A DNA stretch of 64,000 nt from Acanthosoma haemorrhoidale (GCA_930367205.1 OV884015.1:31487288-31551287), one strand, 5' to 3'; counted from the first letter of the stretch, positions 39,701 through 51,190 are shown. Program-made: numbers and translations. The notes: generated from the sequence alone by a model not told the origin.

Positions 39701-40284
39701 ACCTCTTGAAATAATTACCCAAGATATATTGAAATAACAGCTTAATAAAAGCCTGATTAATTATTTAACATTGCAATAATTATTCAGAACAAAGACCTAC
39801 AAAATTCAGATTGACACACTAGTGAAAACAAAAGTGAAAATATCAAAATATAACATACTGAAGCTTTTACGTAAGTTAATAGAGGCGTTAATAAATTCAC
39901 CACTCACACTCATTAACATAACACAATTCACTCATTTAGAAGTCGGTCTCAAACAAATTGACTTATTTAGTTTTCAATAAACCACACGCTTCAGTCAGTC
40001 TCTACAACCGCGACTGACAATGGCTATTGCAAAGAAATTGGCGGCTATCAAATTATCAGAGTGTAAAATTTCTCCGACTGCCCATTTAACCCAATATTAA
40101 AGTTTAATTAACAAAGTGTTTTGATAATCCCAGGGGTGCAGTGAGCAATAATAAAGCTGCACACACAATGGCGTTACTTCATTGCTAATTCTATTCATTG
40201 TAAGGGTGAAGTATTCAATATGATATTCATATTTATTCAGTCGAAAAAGTTTAAATTTGATTTTTAGTTTTAATTGTGGCTAAT
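36771..40284. other. AT-rich intergenic DNA, no gene recognised
   Basis: A somewhat GC-richer stretch at about 37,850-38,340 has no open frame of note. Nothing else on either strand could be named. Confidence 0.35.
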
Positions 40285-40294
40285 ATCAACATTT

Positions 40295-40365
40295 TGCCAC
40301 TGTAGGAGAGCATGTTTACATCTAACTGAGGAGATCCTGGTTCGATGCCGGCTATTCTCAATAAA
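40295..40365 (+). other. tRNA-like relic (possible SINE head)
   Basis: GTAGGAGAGCATG followed by CATCTAACTGAGGAGATCCTG and GGTTCGATGCCGGC resembles the second half of a tRNA D-arm (A box), an anticodon region and a T-arm with B box (GGTTCGATGCC). The T stem pairs at 4 of 5 positions, but the anticodon stem does not pair and the acceptor stem is missing. It is either a decayed tRNA or the head of a tRNA-derived short interspersed element; no second copy was recognised. Confidence 0.3.
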
Positions 40366-40823
40366 TAGTTTTTGTTTGGGATTATGATACTCTGCTTAGT
40401 GATATTGTGAGTTAAGATGCAATACAAATCCCACATGTACCACCTATTTAAGCTACAATATACCTTATATACCTTAACACGAGAATTATAACCAGAGTCA
40501 TGTTCAAATTAAAATATGTAACGAGATCTCATTTAACCCACTTATACATACAAACAGAATTAATTTGTTTTCGTAACGATTGACTTTAAATTTGTGACAA
40601 TTTTATTTAAATTTATGTGTAACGTAAATATAAATTTTGTTTTGGTTAAATGGTTTTTTGATAGGTATAATATTTTTAAATGGTATAATAAGGCTAAAAC
40701 AGCGAATGTCTAAACACTCAAACATCTATTTCAATTATAAATATTCCGCAAAGATATTAGCATATACGAATATGTTGTACTTTTCAGTAATGATTTGCTA
40801 TCTAATTAATTAAAATATTTATT

Positions 40824-40838
40824 TACTTTAATTCCATG
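40824..40838. repeat. Target site duplication, left, small J1 copy
   Basis: TACTTTAATTCCATG, matched at 14 of 15 bases by 41,013-41,027. Its last bases (CCATG) also fit the J1 sequence, suggesting microhomology at the 5' junction. Confidence 0.65.
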
Positions 40839-41012
40839 TGGACTGGGGGGGGGCCTCTGGGCTGTTTGTAAATATTGTATGAATGAGCGAGTGAATGATG
40901 AATTGTAAATATGGTATGAATGATGACACTTATCTCAATTACTCATTGCCTAATAAAAGGCAGACTGTAATTTTATCTTAATAAATTGTTGTTCTCTCAA
41001 AAAAAAAAAAAA
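40839..41012 (+). mobile_element. J1 retrotransposon, last ~160 bp plus poly(A)
   Basis: Plus-strand copy of the J1 3' UTR end: a G-run (40,845-40,853), CCTCTGGGCTGTTTGTAAA, GAATGAGCGAGTGAATGATG, TAAAAGGCAGACTGTAAT and a tail of about 14 A (40,999-41,012). This copy defines the family's 3' terminus and shows that the matching minus-strand sequences at 13.2, 24.6, 49.3 and 53.0 kb are 3' UTRs. Confidence 0.85.
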
Positions 41013-41027
41013 TACTTTAATTTCATG
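41013..41027. repeat. Target site duplication, right, small J1 copy
   Basis: TACTTTAATTTCATG directly after the poly(A) tail, one mismatch to 40,824-40,838. Confidence 0.65.
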
Positions 41028-41054
41028 ATAATACTAATATGCTTGAACTTCGTT

Positions 41055-41073
41055 TATATATATATATATATAA
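41055..41073. repeat. (TA)n microsatellite
   Basis: About nine TA units. Confidence 0.9.
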
Positions 41074-41222
41074 ACTATATTCCTTTGTGAGAGAATAATA
41101 AGGACAGAGGAATGCATTATTAATTTGATATTTTAAATACATTATGTATTGATTGGTATTAGCTGCTTCCTTTTACCGTTAATAAAACGAACAATAAATA
41201 TAAATATTCCCTGTGAAGAAAG

Positions 41223-41363
<141 letters not shown>

Positions 41364-44300
41364 TTTCCTAGCTTTTGCATCTAGTAAGTAGCTTGTTGAT
41401 ATCTATATACAACATACATATACTTTATGTTTAATTTATAATAAAGGTATTAAAGATATTATTGAAAGGCCGTAATGGTTTTATATAAACTTGTAATAAT
41501 ACGCCCCATAAGCACTGTAAAATTTAAAAGACCATTTCAACAAAATTTTACCACCGACAAAAACTACTTATTCCACTAAAATTGGTCACTTTACTTACGG
41601 ATAAATAAATAAAAACAATGTTATCAATGAAGGTAATAAGTGAATTTTCATGAATAAACATTTTTCCTTCGGCCATTGAAGTCCCGTAATGTCAAATCTC
41701 CAGCCTAAAAAAAGTACGCTCTACGATAACTAAAAAATAACTGGTCGCTTTTTCTTATTAAAACTACACTCCACAGCATTGCATAACACTTCTGATTATT
41801 ATTTTATTAATATACGAATACGGCCATTTAGAAAAACAATTTACATTTAATGTTAATGGCTTTAATGTCAAACAGGTACGAGGCGACCGTCATTCGAATG
41901 TCAGTAATTTCCTCGAAATATTCTGATTGGATATAATATATTAATCTTGGAAAAAGCAAAAAAAAAAGTTGATAATGGCAAGCATTGAAAAAAAATAGGA
42001 GATTAAATAATACCATTTACTTTTATACTACAAGGTTTTCTAATGTCATATCTCAAATGCTATTAAGGCCCAAAAAAACCTTAAGGACAATGAAAAAAAA
42101 CAAAAATAAGGATCCGAAAGTTTTGGGGATCAAAAATAAAAGTAGACCCGGTTTTAATATTTTTATTGGTCAATGCAGTTAATTTTTTTTTATTTGTTAA
42201 AAGCCGATTATCATTGAGCGATATGGTTTAATTGCTTTCAAAAACCACGTTATTTTGGATCAAAACTTCAGAGTAAACGTTTGTAATTAATTATACCAGC
42301 AAATTAAGAAATTTTGCCATGCAACATCAAGGTTGATCTGATTTTACCCCTGAATCCAGATCTTTTTTTCTACCTTGTCTAGCTTTATCAGAAATCGACT
42401 TTTTTTTATTGCGATCTATTTCCATTTTAAGTGGTGACATCTATTGTAAGAACCATTCAAAATGATTAACATTTGGTTATAAAAATGTGAATCCCGAAAA
42501 ACATAGACGTGATTGAAAAAAAAAAGCTTTCAAATCTGAATTCAGCGTTAAAAAAACTATAATACCCCTAATTTTTCGTGTCTCGTTGCCATTACTGTGC
42601 TATCGTGAAATATTCTACAATTTTTATAAATAGCAATAACTTTTAAGTACAGCTAACAGCCTTTAAGATGCACCAATCCAAGTTTCCGTTACGAAACTCT
42701 TGTTAACTATGAAACTGAGTTCCACCTAGTAAGTATCTTTTGGTATTGTTTTTCACTTCACTTAATTATATTTATTACAGAATGTATAATATTACTATAT
42801 ATATATAAGTATTACGAATATTTTTTATTTACATTGGCCAAGAAAGTCTACTACAAATATTCAGGCATTTTTGAGGAGCAATTCAGAGAATAGTTAATAA
42901 ATGTACACTATAACGATACAATTAAAACGCCCCAGCAAATAAACGTTATGGTATACTGGACAGAGATGCGAGAGGGAGAAGCCACTCGCTAGCTCCAGAC
43001 AAAGGAAAGCGCTGCCCCGATATTGCAGGGTACAAGACATTACAAACAAGCAGCCACTGTATTTTCTCATCAGCCTTATGAAAGGCTTGTCACAGATATT
43101 CTAGGCACAAATGCAATCTTATAGTTCACACAATATAATAATACTTGTTTAGTTGTCAAGAGAAGGCTTAATTCTTTGTTGTGTTAAGTCTAAACGAGTA
43201 GCTATCAAAGAATTTTGGGTCTTATGAATTCGTTTTCAATCCAGATTTTTATTTTCACCTCAACCGTGTTATCATTACAAAAAAGTATATCCTTTGAGAG
43301 ATCAGACCATTCAAAGGGAAAAAAATAAGATCTCAAACGAAATAGTTCGGGGGTAATCTTTAAACACCCAGAGGGAGCCCTAAGACTACAAACATTCTGC
43401 AAAGACAAGATTTTTATTTCGTTCTCTGTCTACGTTAGTTTACATATAAAGCCTTTTTTTATCTCTGGTCGAGAAACAATTAGTAGACTTAGATTCAAAA
43501 ATAATCCAAAAATACGTTTTCGAAAGAGAATAAAAATTGGTTTTTATACCATACGTTCTTTTATAAATTTCGTTTGAATTGATTAGTATTCAGTAGTAGC
43601 TAGTAATTTTATATTTTTTTTTAACAGCTTACCAACAGCCATTTTTTTTTCATAACATACTTTAGACTCTCTATTGTCTCTAAAAACGTGTGTGGTAAAA
43701 CATTAAATTGTTTAAAAAAACTGTTAAATTTCATTTCTATTAAGTTATATAGATTTACCTAGAATCATGTCTACATTTATATAAAGTTACCTTTTTTTTC
43801 TTACTAATACTTTTCAAATTCTCGTCAGTAACTTATTCAATTGAGCCATGAGAATATTTATACCCCATATTTGGGATACAACATACAATTGTTGCTAGAT
43901 TTTAAGGCATTTGAGAATCTTATTTACAAAACGGAATTGTAATGAAGTTTTGTAACAAAGTTTCATCAAAAATTTAAAATAAAACCTCTTTGTTCTGTCC
44001 ATTAGTGCAAGTGTATTGGAAATATTTTTGGGAATGTTTAGCAAACATTGCAACTTAATGAACTATTTATAAAAAGAGAGAATATAACTGGAATTTATAT
44101 ATATTTCGATTTTATCGTGAAATTTGATAAAAAGGATAAAAACTAAAAGTAAAAATTGACCTTTAGTACTTTGGAAATTTAACATTCTTAGAAATTATTA
44201 CTTTTATTAAAACAAAGTAGCTAAGGATAGTATTCGTGAATGGATACATTTTTATGGGCGTGTGATCCATTTTTGCTTATAAGCTCAGTAAGTAAACAAT

Positions 44301-45070
44301 TTTGTCGTAAGTAAACAATACCTCAACCTAGTAGAAGTTTCAAAAAGTGAACAATTAAAATTATTTTCGAATGTTAGATAAGTCAAAAAAATAACTAAAT
44401 GCTGAATAAGTCCCTAATACTGTCAAGAATCACAATACCACCGCGACTGGTTAAATTCATATAGGTTGTACCTTCATACATCATTAGAAATTTTACGTAT
44501 AAAATATTTCATATTAAATAATTAAGAAAATAAATGTACAAGCTACAGATAAAGTGGAAATTTTGAATTTTTCTAAAATGAAGAGAGCCGTTCGGCTTGC
44601 AGAGTCAGCCAATTACATTGTGAATCAATCGCAGAAATTAGAAAATTAAAATACTTCTCATCTGCTAATAGTTTCCAAATTTTAATCCTGTATCGAGAAT
44701 TTGTTTGTTAATTAAATGAAATTACTTATACTTAATAGACAAATTATTATGATCTAATGCCTTAAGCTTTGAATATTAACCAGTTGATTAATAATGATGA
44801 GCGATGAGCAATTTTACTAATGAGCCATTCATTTTAACCATATTTTTCATATTGATGGTATGCGTTTATATAAAAAAATAATTGTGGTAAAAACTAATAA
44901 AAAATATATTTGCAGGCACATAAATTTATCACGATTTTTTTCTGGGAAAGGTACAAACATATTTGCCAAGCTTGCCAAAAAAAAAAAAAAAAAACGAGAA
45001 AAAATATTTGTACATATTAATGGGATGAAAAAAAAAATTAAAGTTTCCCCTGACTTAAGAGAGTACTCAC
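41364..45070. other. AT-rich intergenic DNA or intron, no gene recognised
   Basis: No recognisable exons or repeats. If the candidate exon at 45,071-45,265 is real, its downstream intron begins here on the minus strand (GTGAGTAC from 45,070). Confidence 0.3.
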
Positions 45071-45265
45071 CAGTCGTGACTCCAGCAAGGACGTTACTGT
45101 GAAGAAGACGACACAGCCTGCGGACACACCACTGGAACTGGAGGCTGCCTGAGGGTAACTGTTGCTCTGTCTGGAACCGAGCTTTCCCGAACATAGCCGA
45201 GGCATCGGTTTCCGAGGGCTCAGGACGTGAGGGATCGATGCTTGCCGAGTCCGAAGGTCGAACAT
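45071..45265 (-). CDS. Candidate coding exon of an unidentified gene
   Basis: A GC-rich island in AT-rich DNA, open on the minus strand in two frames and ending at a strong splice donor (ACTG/GTGAGTAC, cut between 45,071 and 45,070). In the frame starting at ATG 45,265 it gives 65 residues ending in phase 0, with a Ser-rich stretch followed by a hydrophobic VSAGCVVFFTVTSLL. In the other frame, starting at ATG 45,194 or open further upstream to about 45,300, it gives MFGKARFQTEQQLPSGSLQF and CVRRLCRLLHSNVLAG, ending in phase 1. I recognise neither. It could be a first exon, an internal exon of a gene to the left, or transposon sequence. Partner exons were not found. Confidence 0.4.
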
Positions 45266-45756
45266 AAATTTCCGTCCAATATCTTATAGCCCGGTATTCT
45301 CACTTGCTTGAAATTTGATAATTTCTTCCTTACAATTTCTTATGATACCCTCATAGAGGGGGGGATCTCGTAGATCGGACAGGGTAGGTACCCTCCTTAT
45401 AAGCAGGTATAGTATATTCGATTCCTTACGCCATTTAATTCATAGAAGGGATTCTGACAGCTGAGTATTTATGGACTAAGGATTTATTGATAGCCATCGA
45501 GCAGTAGTGACCGTTTCACTGAGAATATAATCTAGTTTGCAAAAATATATTTTGGTCATTAAACTATTTTCAGACCATAAAGAAGATAATACAACTCCAT
45601 ACTTACAATATCTTCTGTATGTTGTAATTGTCTCTGTCCCCTTTTAATATCTCCAAGTTTCATCAAAGATTATGTGCAATGCATTACAGTCTTGTGTTGT
45701 TGCGAATTCAAACCTGAGTTGATTAAATTAAATTAGATTGGATGTAATTAAAATTT

Positions 45757-45835
45757 TAATGAATTAAATAATAAAAAATTAATGAATTAAATAATAAAAA
45801 ATTTAATGAATTAAATAATAATAATAAATAATGAC
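45757..45835. repeat. ~23-bp tandem repeat, 3 copies
   Basis: Three units of TAATGAATTAAATAATAAAAAA, the last grading into (AAT)n. Confidence 0.85.
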
Positions 45836-46508
45836 TAATTATAATAAAATACCAAAAGCTAATATATTCATGGATGGCAATTAACTGAGTCAAAGTTTTT
45901 TAAGAGGCTATCTTTATAATATAATATAAGGATATAATCATTGCTTATTTCCATTACGTCCTGTCAAATTTCATAGGATTTAAAATAAGCGATTTTTTAA
46001 ATAATACGAGTTAGATCGGATAGCATAAAATATTCTTTTAAGTTGATCACATTTATTCGTGATTTAAATTAATTAATTAATGAATTTTAGTTTTAGTTTA
46101 TAACGGTGTTCACATGTATTTATATTTAAAATCATTTTTATGTGTATATGTAGGTTCCTATTTGTATATATAAATATATATATTTCTCCTCAAGTATGTC
46201 ATCGTAAATTTATATCACTTTCTTCATATTTTTTTTTACATTTTTTATTTTATAGAACCACAATCTTTATATATTACATGCTGTCGGGGGGCACTCGTCG
46301 ACCTTACCACTGCCGGGTGGGCGTCAGAAACAGATAAACCTGTGGTCTTTGTCCTTTGCTGGTGGCCTAGTCGGTGGGCAGCTTAATTCATATTATATTT
46401 ATTGATCTGACTCCATAAGATGTTCAGGAGAAGAGGTACAGGCAAGGTAATATAAGTAGTTGGTCTTGGAATGACCACGAGTTGTATTATTTTTTAAATA
46501 AAAAAACA

Positions 46509-46518
46509 CAGAGAGAGG

Positions 46519-46551
<33 letters not shown>

Positions 46552-46552
46552 C
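46509..46552. repeat. (GA)n microsatellite
   Basis: Imperfect GA array of about 44 bp with GGGA and AAAG interruptions. Confidence 0.95.
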
Positions 46553-48439
46553 AGTATTCTTCCTTATAAAGGCAAGTCATTCTTGCTTCGGCGAATGAGA
46601 GAGCTGTTTATTTCGGCCAATTAAATATTCGTATCTACTAGGCCTAATGTATCATGCTACATACTGTAGAAAGGACTAATTGACAGTATATTTTATTTAG
46701 CTATATTTCCATAAATTTGTTCATTTTATAATTCTCAACGAAAAGGTAAATGAAGCCCCAACATTTCTTCTGCTCACACTAACTTAGCAGCTACTGCTTA
46801 TGGAATAGTTTAATCTGAATTCGGAAGTCATCTCTTAGAAAATTTAGATTGAAATATTTTAACTACAACTATAACTAGTAGTGTAAACCAATGAAATTCT
46901 AATAATTGTATCATTTTAAAATTTATATACAAGCAACCATCTTACCATTTCAAGAGATACAAGGAAAAATTGGGGGGAAAAAAATGAAAATTTTAATAAA
47001 AGATATGTTCTCTATTTTATTGCTATATATTTTTACTTAAATTTATCATTACTATATTCGTCATTTAATAGCAATATTAGATTGATATTTTGTATTTTTT
47101 TTTATGTTTAGTTTCGATTTAGTTTGTACTCTACTATATCGTTGATAAACCTAATTTCACTAAAACAATTAAATTATAATTTTGTGTATTTTAGAGTAAA
47201 GATTTATTCGATACTGAAGTCTTGTATATATTTATTTGATACTGAATCTATTGACCTTGGAACCATTCTAGGCCAGACGCCTTACCCAAAGCACGGTCAC
47301 GTATTAACGTATTGATCAATATTTACTTGAAATTTTTCAAATTAATGTTGAGATGTAGAACAGCTCAAGAATGTTTTTATTTATTTATCGTTATCCTGGC
47401 ATAATGCATAACCATTTTTCTCCTTCGAAAACGATCGGAGGTGCATAAGTTCTTATCAGTCCAAAGACCCTAGATCGCCTTCCTAAGGCCCCTTGGTGTC
47501 CTTAACTTGCCGAAGCAGTTACAAGGCCTGTATCTAAACCAGAATGGATGATGATAATGCTTAGGATAAAGTTAGCACTGCTGGAGGGAAAACTTACCCG
47601 TCCCTTAAGGAAGTTACCGCTACGCTCAAGTCCTGAATAAATTATATTGTCAGTTGTAATCTCCAGATCACGGGCTTCAGGAGGACTTAGAGCTTGCAGA
47701 AAAATCTAACAATGATTTCGTGAAACATCAATTTTGAAGAAATGTTTTAGAAGAGATCAAAATTGTTTCAATGCCCACGGTGGTTTGTGAAACATATCGT
47801 TTTACTTATTATAACCGTACTTATGATGTATTTGGTAGTTTTGCAAAACAGCATTGTACCCACGTCCTCTGATCAATTAACATGTCTTTCATTTTAGAAT
47901 ATGCCAGCCTAACACACGTGTGTGGCCAAGTATTACATTTAAAGTTGAAATATGGTATTCAGGACATGAGGTTCATCTTACCTAATAAATTAAACAAAGA
48001 AGAAAACATATACTGGCATAATCGGGAATCCCGTAGAGCTCTCTACCAACTGATCCTATCTTACATATTTATTAGGGAGGTACATATTCATAATATTGGG
48101 TGGGATCAAAACCATAACGAAAATTAGTTATATACTCCATTTAATAGCGATTTATCAGAAAAAACAAAGCAATACATTCTTACACAGAACTGATCTTTGG
48201 GCCCTCGGTAACTTTAAATGGTCGTTTCATGCTTTTTTCATAGTATTCAAACATTATTTACAATATAAATACATACGATAAGAATATATAATCAAAGTAT
48301 ATGAATCAATTCATGATAAGTAAAATTATAGGAGAAAATCCAGTAAACAATTGTTATAAGTATACGAGTTTTTTAAATTATATTCGTCATTGCGTTGCTT
48401 ATTTGCACTATTGCTCTTTTATATGTTTAATTTATTTTT

Positions 48440-49135
48440 TCTGTGCTATCCTATATTGTATATTTGCTGTGATATCCTATAATGTATGTTTTCTGTCCTA
48501 TTTCATATTGTGTATTTGCTGTGATATCCCATAATGTATGTTTGCTGTGCTATCCCATATTGTATATTTGCTGTGATATAGCATAATGTATGTTTTCTGT
48601 GCTATCCCATATTGTATATTTGCTGTGATATCCCATAATGTATGTTTGCTGTGCTATCCCATATTGTATATTTGCTGTGATATCCCATAATGTATGTTTT
48701 CTGTGCTATCCCATATTGTATATTTGCTGTGATATCCCATAATGTATGTTTGCTGTGCTATCACATATGGTATATTTGCTGTGATATCCCATAATGTATG
48801 TTTGCTGTCCTATCCCATAATGTATGTTTTCTGTGCTATCCCATATTGTATATTTGCTGTGATATCCCATAATGTATGTTTGCTGTGCTATCACATATTG
48901 TATATTTGCTGTGATATCCCATAATGTATGTTTGCTGTCCTATCCCATATTGTATGTTTGCTGTGATATCCCATAATGTATGTTTTCTGTGCTATCCCAT
49001 ATTGTATATTTGCTGTGATATCCCATAATGTATGTTTTCTGTCCTATCTCATACTGTATGTTTGCTGTGCTATCCCATATTGTATGTTTGCTGTCCTTAC
49101 CCATATTATATGATTGCTGTCCTATCCCAGATTAT
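48440..49135. repeat. 26-bp tandem array, ~27 units, 52-bp dimer order
   Basis: Two alternating 26-bp unit types: A, TGTGATATCCCATAATGTAT followed by GTTT(T/G)C, and B, TGTGCTATCCCATATTGTAT followed by ATTTGC. They differ at a few fixed positions and mostly alternate A-B, so the higher-order period is 52 bp. Order breaks and diverged units occur at both edges (for example TGTCCTTACCCATATTATAT near 49,090). Because 26 is not a multiple of 3, open frames across it on both strands (48,706-48,924) are repeat artefacts. It looks like a minisatellite or satellite seed. Confidence 0.95.
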
Positions 49136-49286
49136 TATTGTACACTAATAATGTAAAAAAACTGACTTCCTAATGAAGTCAAATCTCTATATATGTTTAA
49201 TGTAAAAATATATTTAAAAAAAAATGTTTCTCCATTTGTAACTATGTATCTCAACTTATTTGTTAGTTTCTTCATATTTGCTACTG
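49136..49286. other. AT-rich spacer
   Basis: Separates the tandem array from the J1 copy; nothing else seen. Confidence 0.4.
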
Positions 49287-49298
49287 TTTTTATTTTTA
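49287..49298. repeat. Target site duplication, left, J1 copy E
   Basis: TTTTTATTTTTA, identical to 51,179-51,190. The sequence is of low complexity, but it lies exactly at both element edges. Confidence 0.65.
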
Positions 49299-51178
49299 GT
49301 TTTTTTTTTATTTAATTTCTTTATTGTGCAATAATTACAATCTGCCTTTTATAAGGTAATAATAATACAGATGAATGATCTCATTCATACCATATTTACA
49401 GCATCATTCACTCGCTCATTCATACAATAGGACATGATTGGAGAAACTGGCCATTGCCGGGACTCCCACTGTCACGCGTATATAGTAGGTCACGAGGCCA
49501 CTGCCATTTCAGTCTCCGAGGAGGATTATAGGGATGAGTGGCGCAGTGCAATGACTGTGCTACAGGATTAGGGTGGTTGGAAAGGCTACTGTGGAATTTC
49601 ATAAACTTGGAAGGGATGAGTTCTAGAATGTAGGGTATATTAAGATCGTTATGAAGGGTTTTGTTGCTGACATAATAAGGGGCATTTACTATTGTTCTTA
49701 GGACTTTGGATTGAAAGGATTGGATACGCTTGATGTTCGACTTTTTTGCTGTCCCCCATAGCTCTATTCCGTATGTCCAGATTGGTTTAAGTATAACTTT
49801 GTAGATTAGTAGTTTATTTTCTATTGAGAGATGGGATGTCCTTTGAAGTAGTCTGTACAGTTGTCCAAAGCGTCTGTTTAGTTCTTGTCTTTTTAGTCTC
49901 GTATGTGGGTTCCAGGTCAGTCGTTTGTCAAGATGGAAGCCTAAGTACCGTACTGTCTCGGATACAGGGAGAGGAATAGAATTAAAATAAACTAGTGGAC
50001 AAGTCTTGCGACAAAGGGTGAAGGTAATGTGGGAGCATTTTGCTTCATTAACTTTGATCCGCCATTGATTGCACCAATACTCGATCTCTTCAAGGTGTTT
50101 TTGAAGGTTATGGGATGCTATGTCCGGGTCTGCGTGGGATGACAAGACTGCAGTGTCATCTGCAAATATGGCCAAGAAGGTATTGGGAGTAGAGGGGACA
50201 TCAGCGGTGTATAGGTTAAAGAGGATGGGGCCCAGTACACTGCCCTGTGGAACTCCTGCATTTATGGGATAGTAGTTAGAGTATTCTAAACCACAGCGGA
50301 CTTGGAAGAAGCGGTTTGAAAGGTAGGACTGTAGGATTAGGAAAAGAGTCTGTGGTAAATATCTTTTGAGCTTGTAGGGCAAACCTGCGTGCCAAACCCT
50401 GTCAAAAGCTTGAGCTATATCAAGAAAGGCAGCAGTGCAATACTGTTTGGTTTCAAGGGCTGAGGAGATGTGATCAACAACGCGAAGACCTTGTTGAGCA
50501 GTGGAATGCCGTTGGCGGAAACCAAACTGGTGTGTGGGAAAAAGGTTTTTGGATTCAACAATTGGAAGTAGACGTTTTAGTAGGAGTTTCTCAAATATTT
50601 TTGAGAGGATAGGGAGTAGGCTAATTGGACGGTAAGATGAGGCGTCATTGGGTGGTTTACCAGGTTTGGCGAATAGGACAATAATGGAATGTTTCCAGAG
50701 GAGTGGAAAGTGCGTCGTTCGGATAATGCAATTATATATATAGGTTAGGAAGATTATGGCTTTAGGAGGAAGTTGTTTGAGAATTTGAGGAGTAAGGAGA
50801 TCATATCCAGGGGATTTTCGGTAAGGTAAGTTTTTCAGAAGGTATTTGACCTCAGAGGGATTAACGGCTTTTGGTGGAAGAGAGAGAGGAATAGGTGAAG
50901 TGAGGAAATCTTCCACAGTTGTGCTGTAAGTATGGCTTTTATGAGAAAGGTGAGGTGTGAAAGTATGGGTAAGATGCAGAGCAAATTCCTCCGACCTATC
51001 CCCATCCGAAGCCGCCCAGGACCCATCATCACGACAGAGCGGATGTGAAACAGGTTGATACTTTAGGATTTTTTTGGTTACATTCCACAAGGAGTTATCC
51101 CTGGTAGACAGAGAGGAGAGGTAGGAATTGAAAGAATCGGAACGGAAGGATGCCAATCGCCGCTTTACCAATCGGCAG
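49299..51178 (-). mobile_element. J1 Jockey-like retrotransposon, best copy, 5'-truncated
   Basis: About 1.88 kb on the minus strand: RT coding region (51,178-49,420), a shortened 3' UTR and an A-rich tail (T-run at 49,300). It is flanked by a 12-bp duplication. The endonuclease domain and any ORF1 are missing, so it arrived as a 5'-truncated insertion. Compared with the copies at 24.6 and 27.5 kb, the 3' UTR has lost about 170 bp between GTCCT and ATTGTATGAATG, and the loss removed the G-run. Of all copies in the window it is the least decayed. Confidence 0.92.
49420..51171 (-). CDS. Reverse transcriptase ORF of J1 (truncated ORF2)
   Basis: 583 codons open without a stop. RT motifs in order: SSYRPISLLPILSKIFEKLL (about 178-197), HQFGFRQRHST (214-224), motif A AAFLDIAQAFDRVW with Asp251, motif B NAGVPQGSVLGPILFNLY (304-321), motif C FADDTAV with Asp338 and Asp339, thumb RYLGFHLDKRLTW, then IYKVILKPIWTYGIELWGTA, typical of Jockey-clade RTs. 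Full-length ORF2 proteins of this clade are about 850-950 residues and start with an APE-type endonuclease, which is absent here. The first codon given is TTG inside a frame still open upstream, so it is not a real start. At the C-terminus the usual stop after QFLQ is replaced by five extra codons ending in VAL because of a substitution and a nearby deletion. Catalytic residues are intact, but there is no promoter or endonuclease, so it is unlikely to be autonomous. Confidence 0.92.
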   Translation of the reverse strand: MVKRRLASFRSDSFNSYLSSLSTRDNSLWNVTKKILKYQPVSHPLCRDDGSWAASDGDRSEEFALHLTHTFTPHLSHKSHTYSTTVEDFLTSPIPLSLPPKAVNPSEVKYLLKNLPYRKSPGYDLLTPQILKQLPPKAIIFLTYIYNCIIRTTHFPLLWKHSIIVLFAKPGKPPNDASSYRPISLLPILSKIFEKLLLKRLLPIVESKNLFPTHQFGFRQRHSTAQQGLRVVDHISSALETKQYCTAAFLDIAQAFDRVWHAGLPYKLKRYLPQTLFLILQSYLSNRFFQVRCGLEYSNYYPINAGVPQGSVLGPILFNLYTADVPSTPNTFLAIFADDTAVLSSHADPDIASHNLQKHLEEIEYWCNQWRIKVNEAKCSHITFTLCRKTCPLVYFNSIPLPVSETVRYLGFHLDKRLTWNPHTRLKRQELNRRFGQLYRLLQRTSHLSIENKLLIYKVILKPIWTYGIELWGTAKKSNIKRIQSFQSKVLRTIVNAPYYVSNKTLHNDLNIPYILELIPSKFMKFHSSLSNHPNPVAQSLHCATHPYNPPRRLKWQWPRDLLYTRDSGSPGNGQFLQSCPIV

Positions 51179-51190
51179 TTTTTATTTTTA
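51179..51190. repeat. Target site duplication, right, J1 copy E
   Basis: TTTTTATTTTTA at the 5' edge of the element, identical to 49,287-49,298. Confidence 0.65.

Larger units (their letters stand above)
45300..48439. other. AT-rich DNA, no gene recognised
   Basis: Includes an AT tandem repeat (45,757) and a GA microsatellite (46,509). Patches at 46,280-46,380 and 47,400-47,700 are GC-richer, but no frame there is convincing. Confidence 0.35.

Noticed and set aside
47595..47640. Possible ~35-nt minus-strand microexon between TTTATTCAG and GG/GTAAGT
   Set aside because: Both sites look good, but nothing else of a gene is visible nearby and such pairs occur by chance.
48706..48924. Repetitive open frames on both strands
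   Set aside because: Both arise from the 26-bp tandem array. The unit length is not a multiple of three, so all frames cycle through the same peptides.
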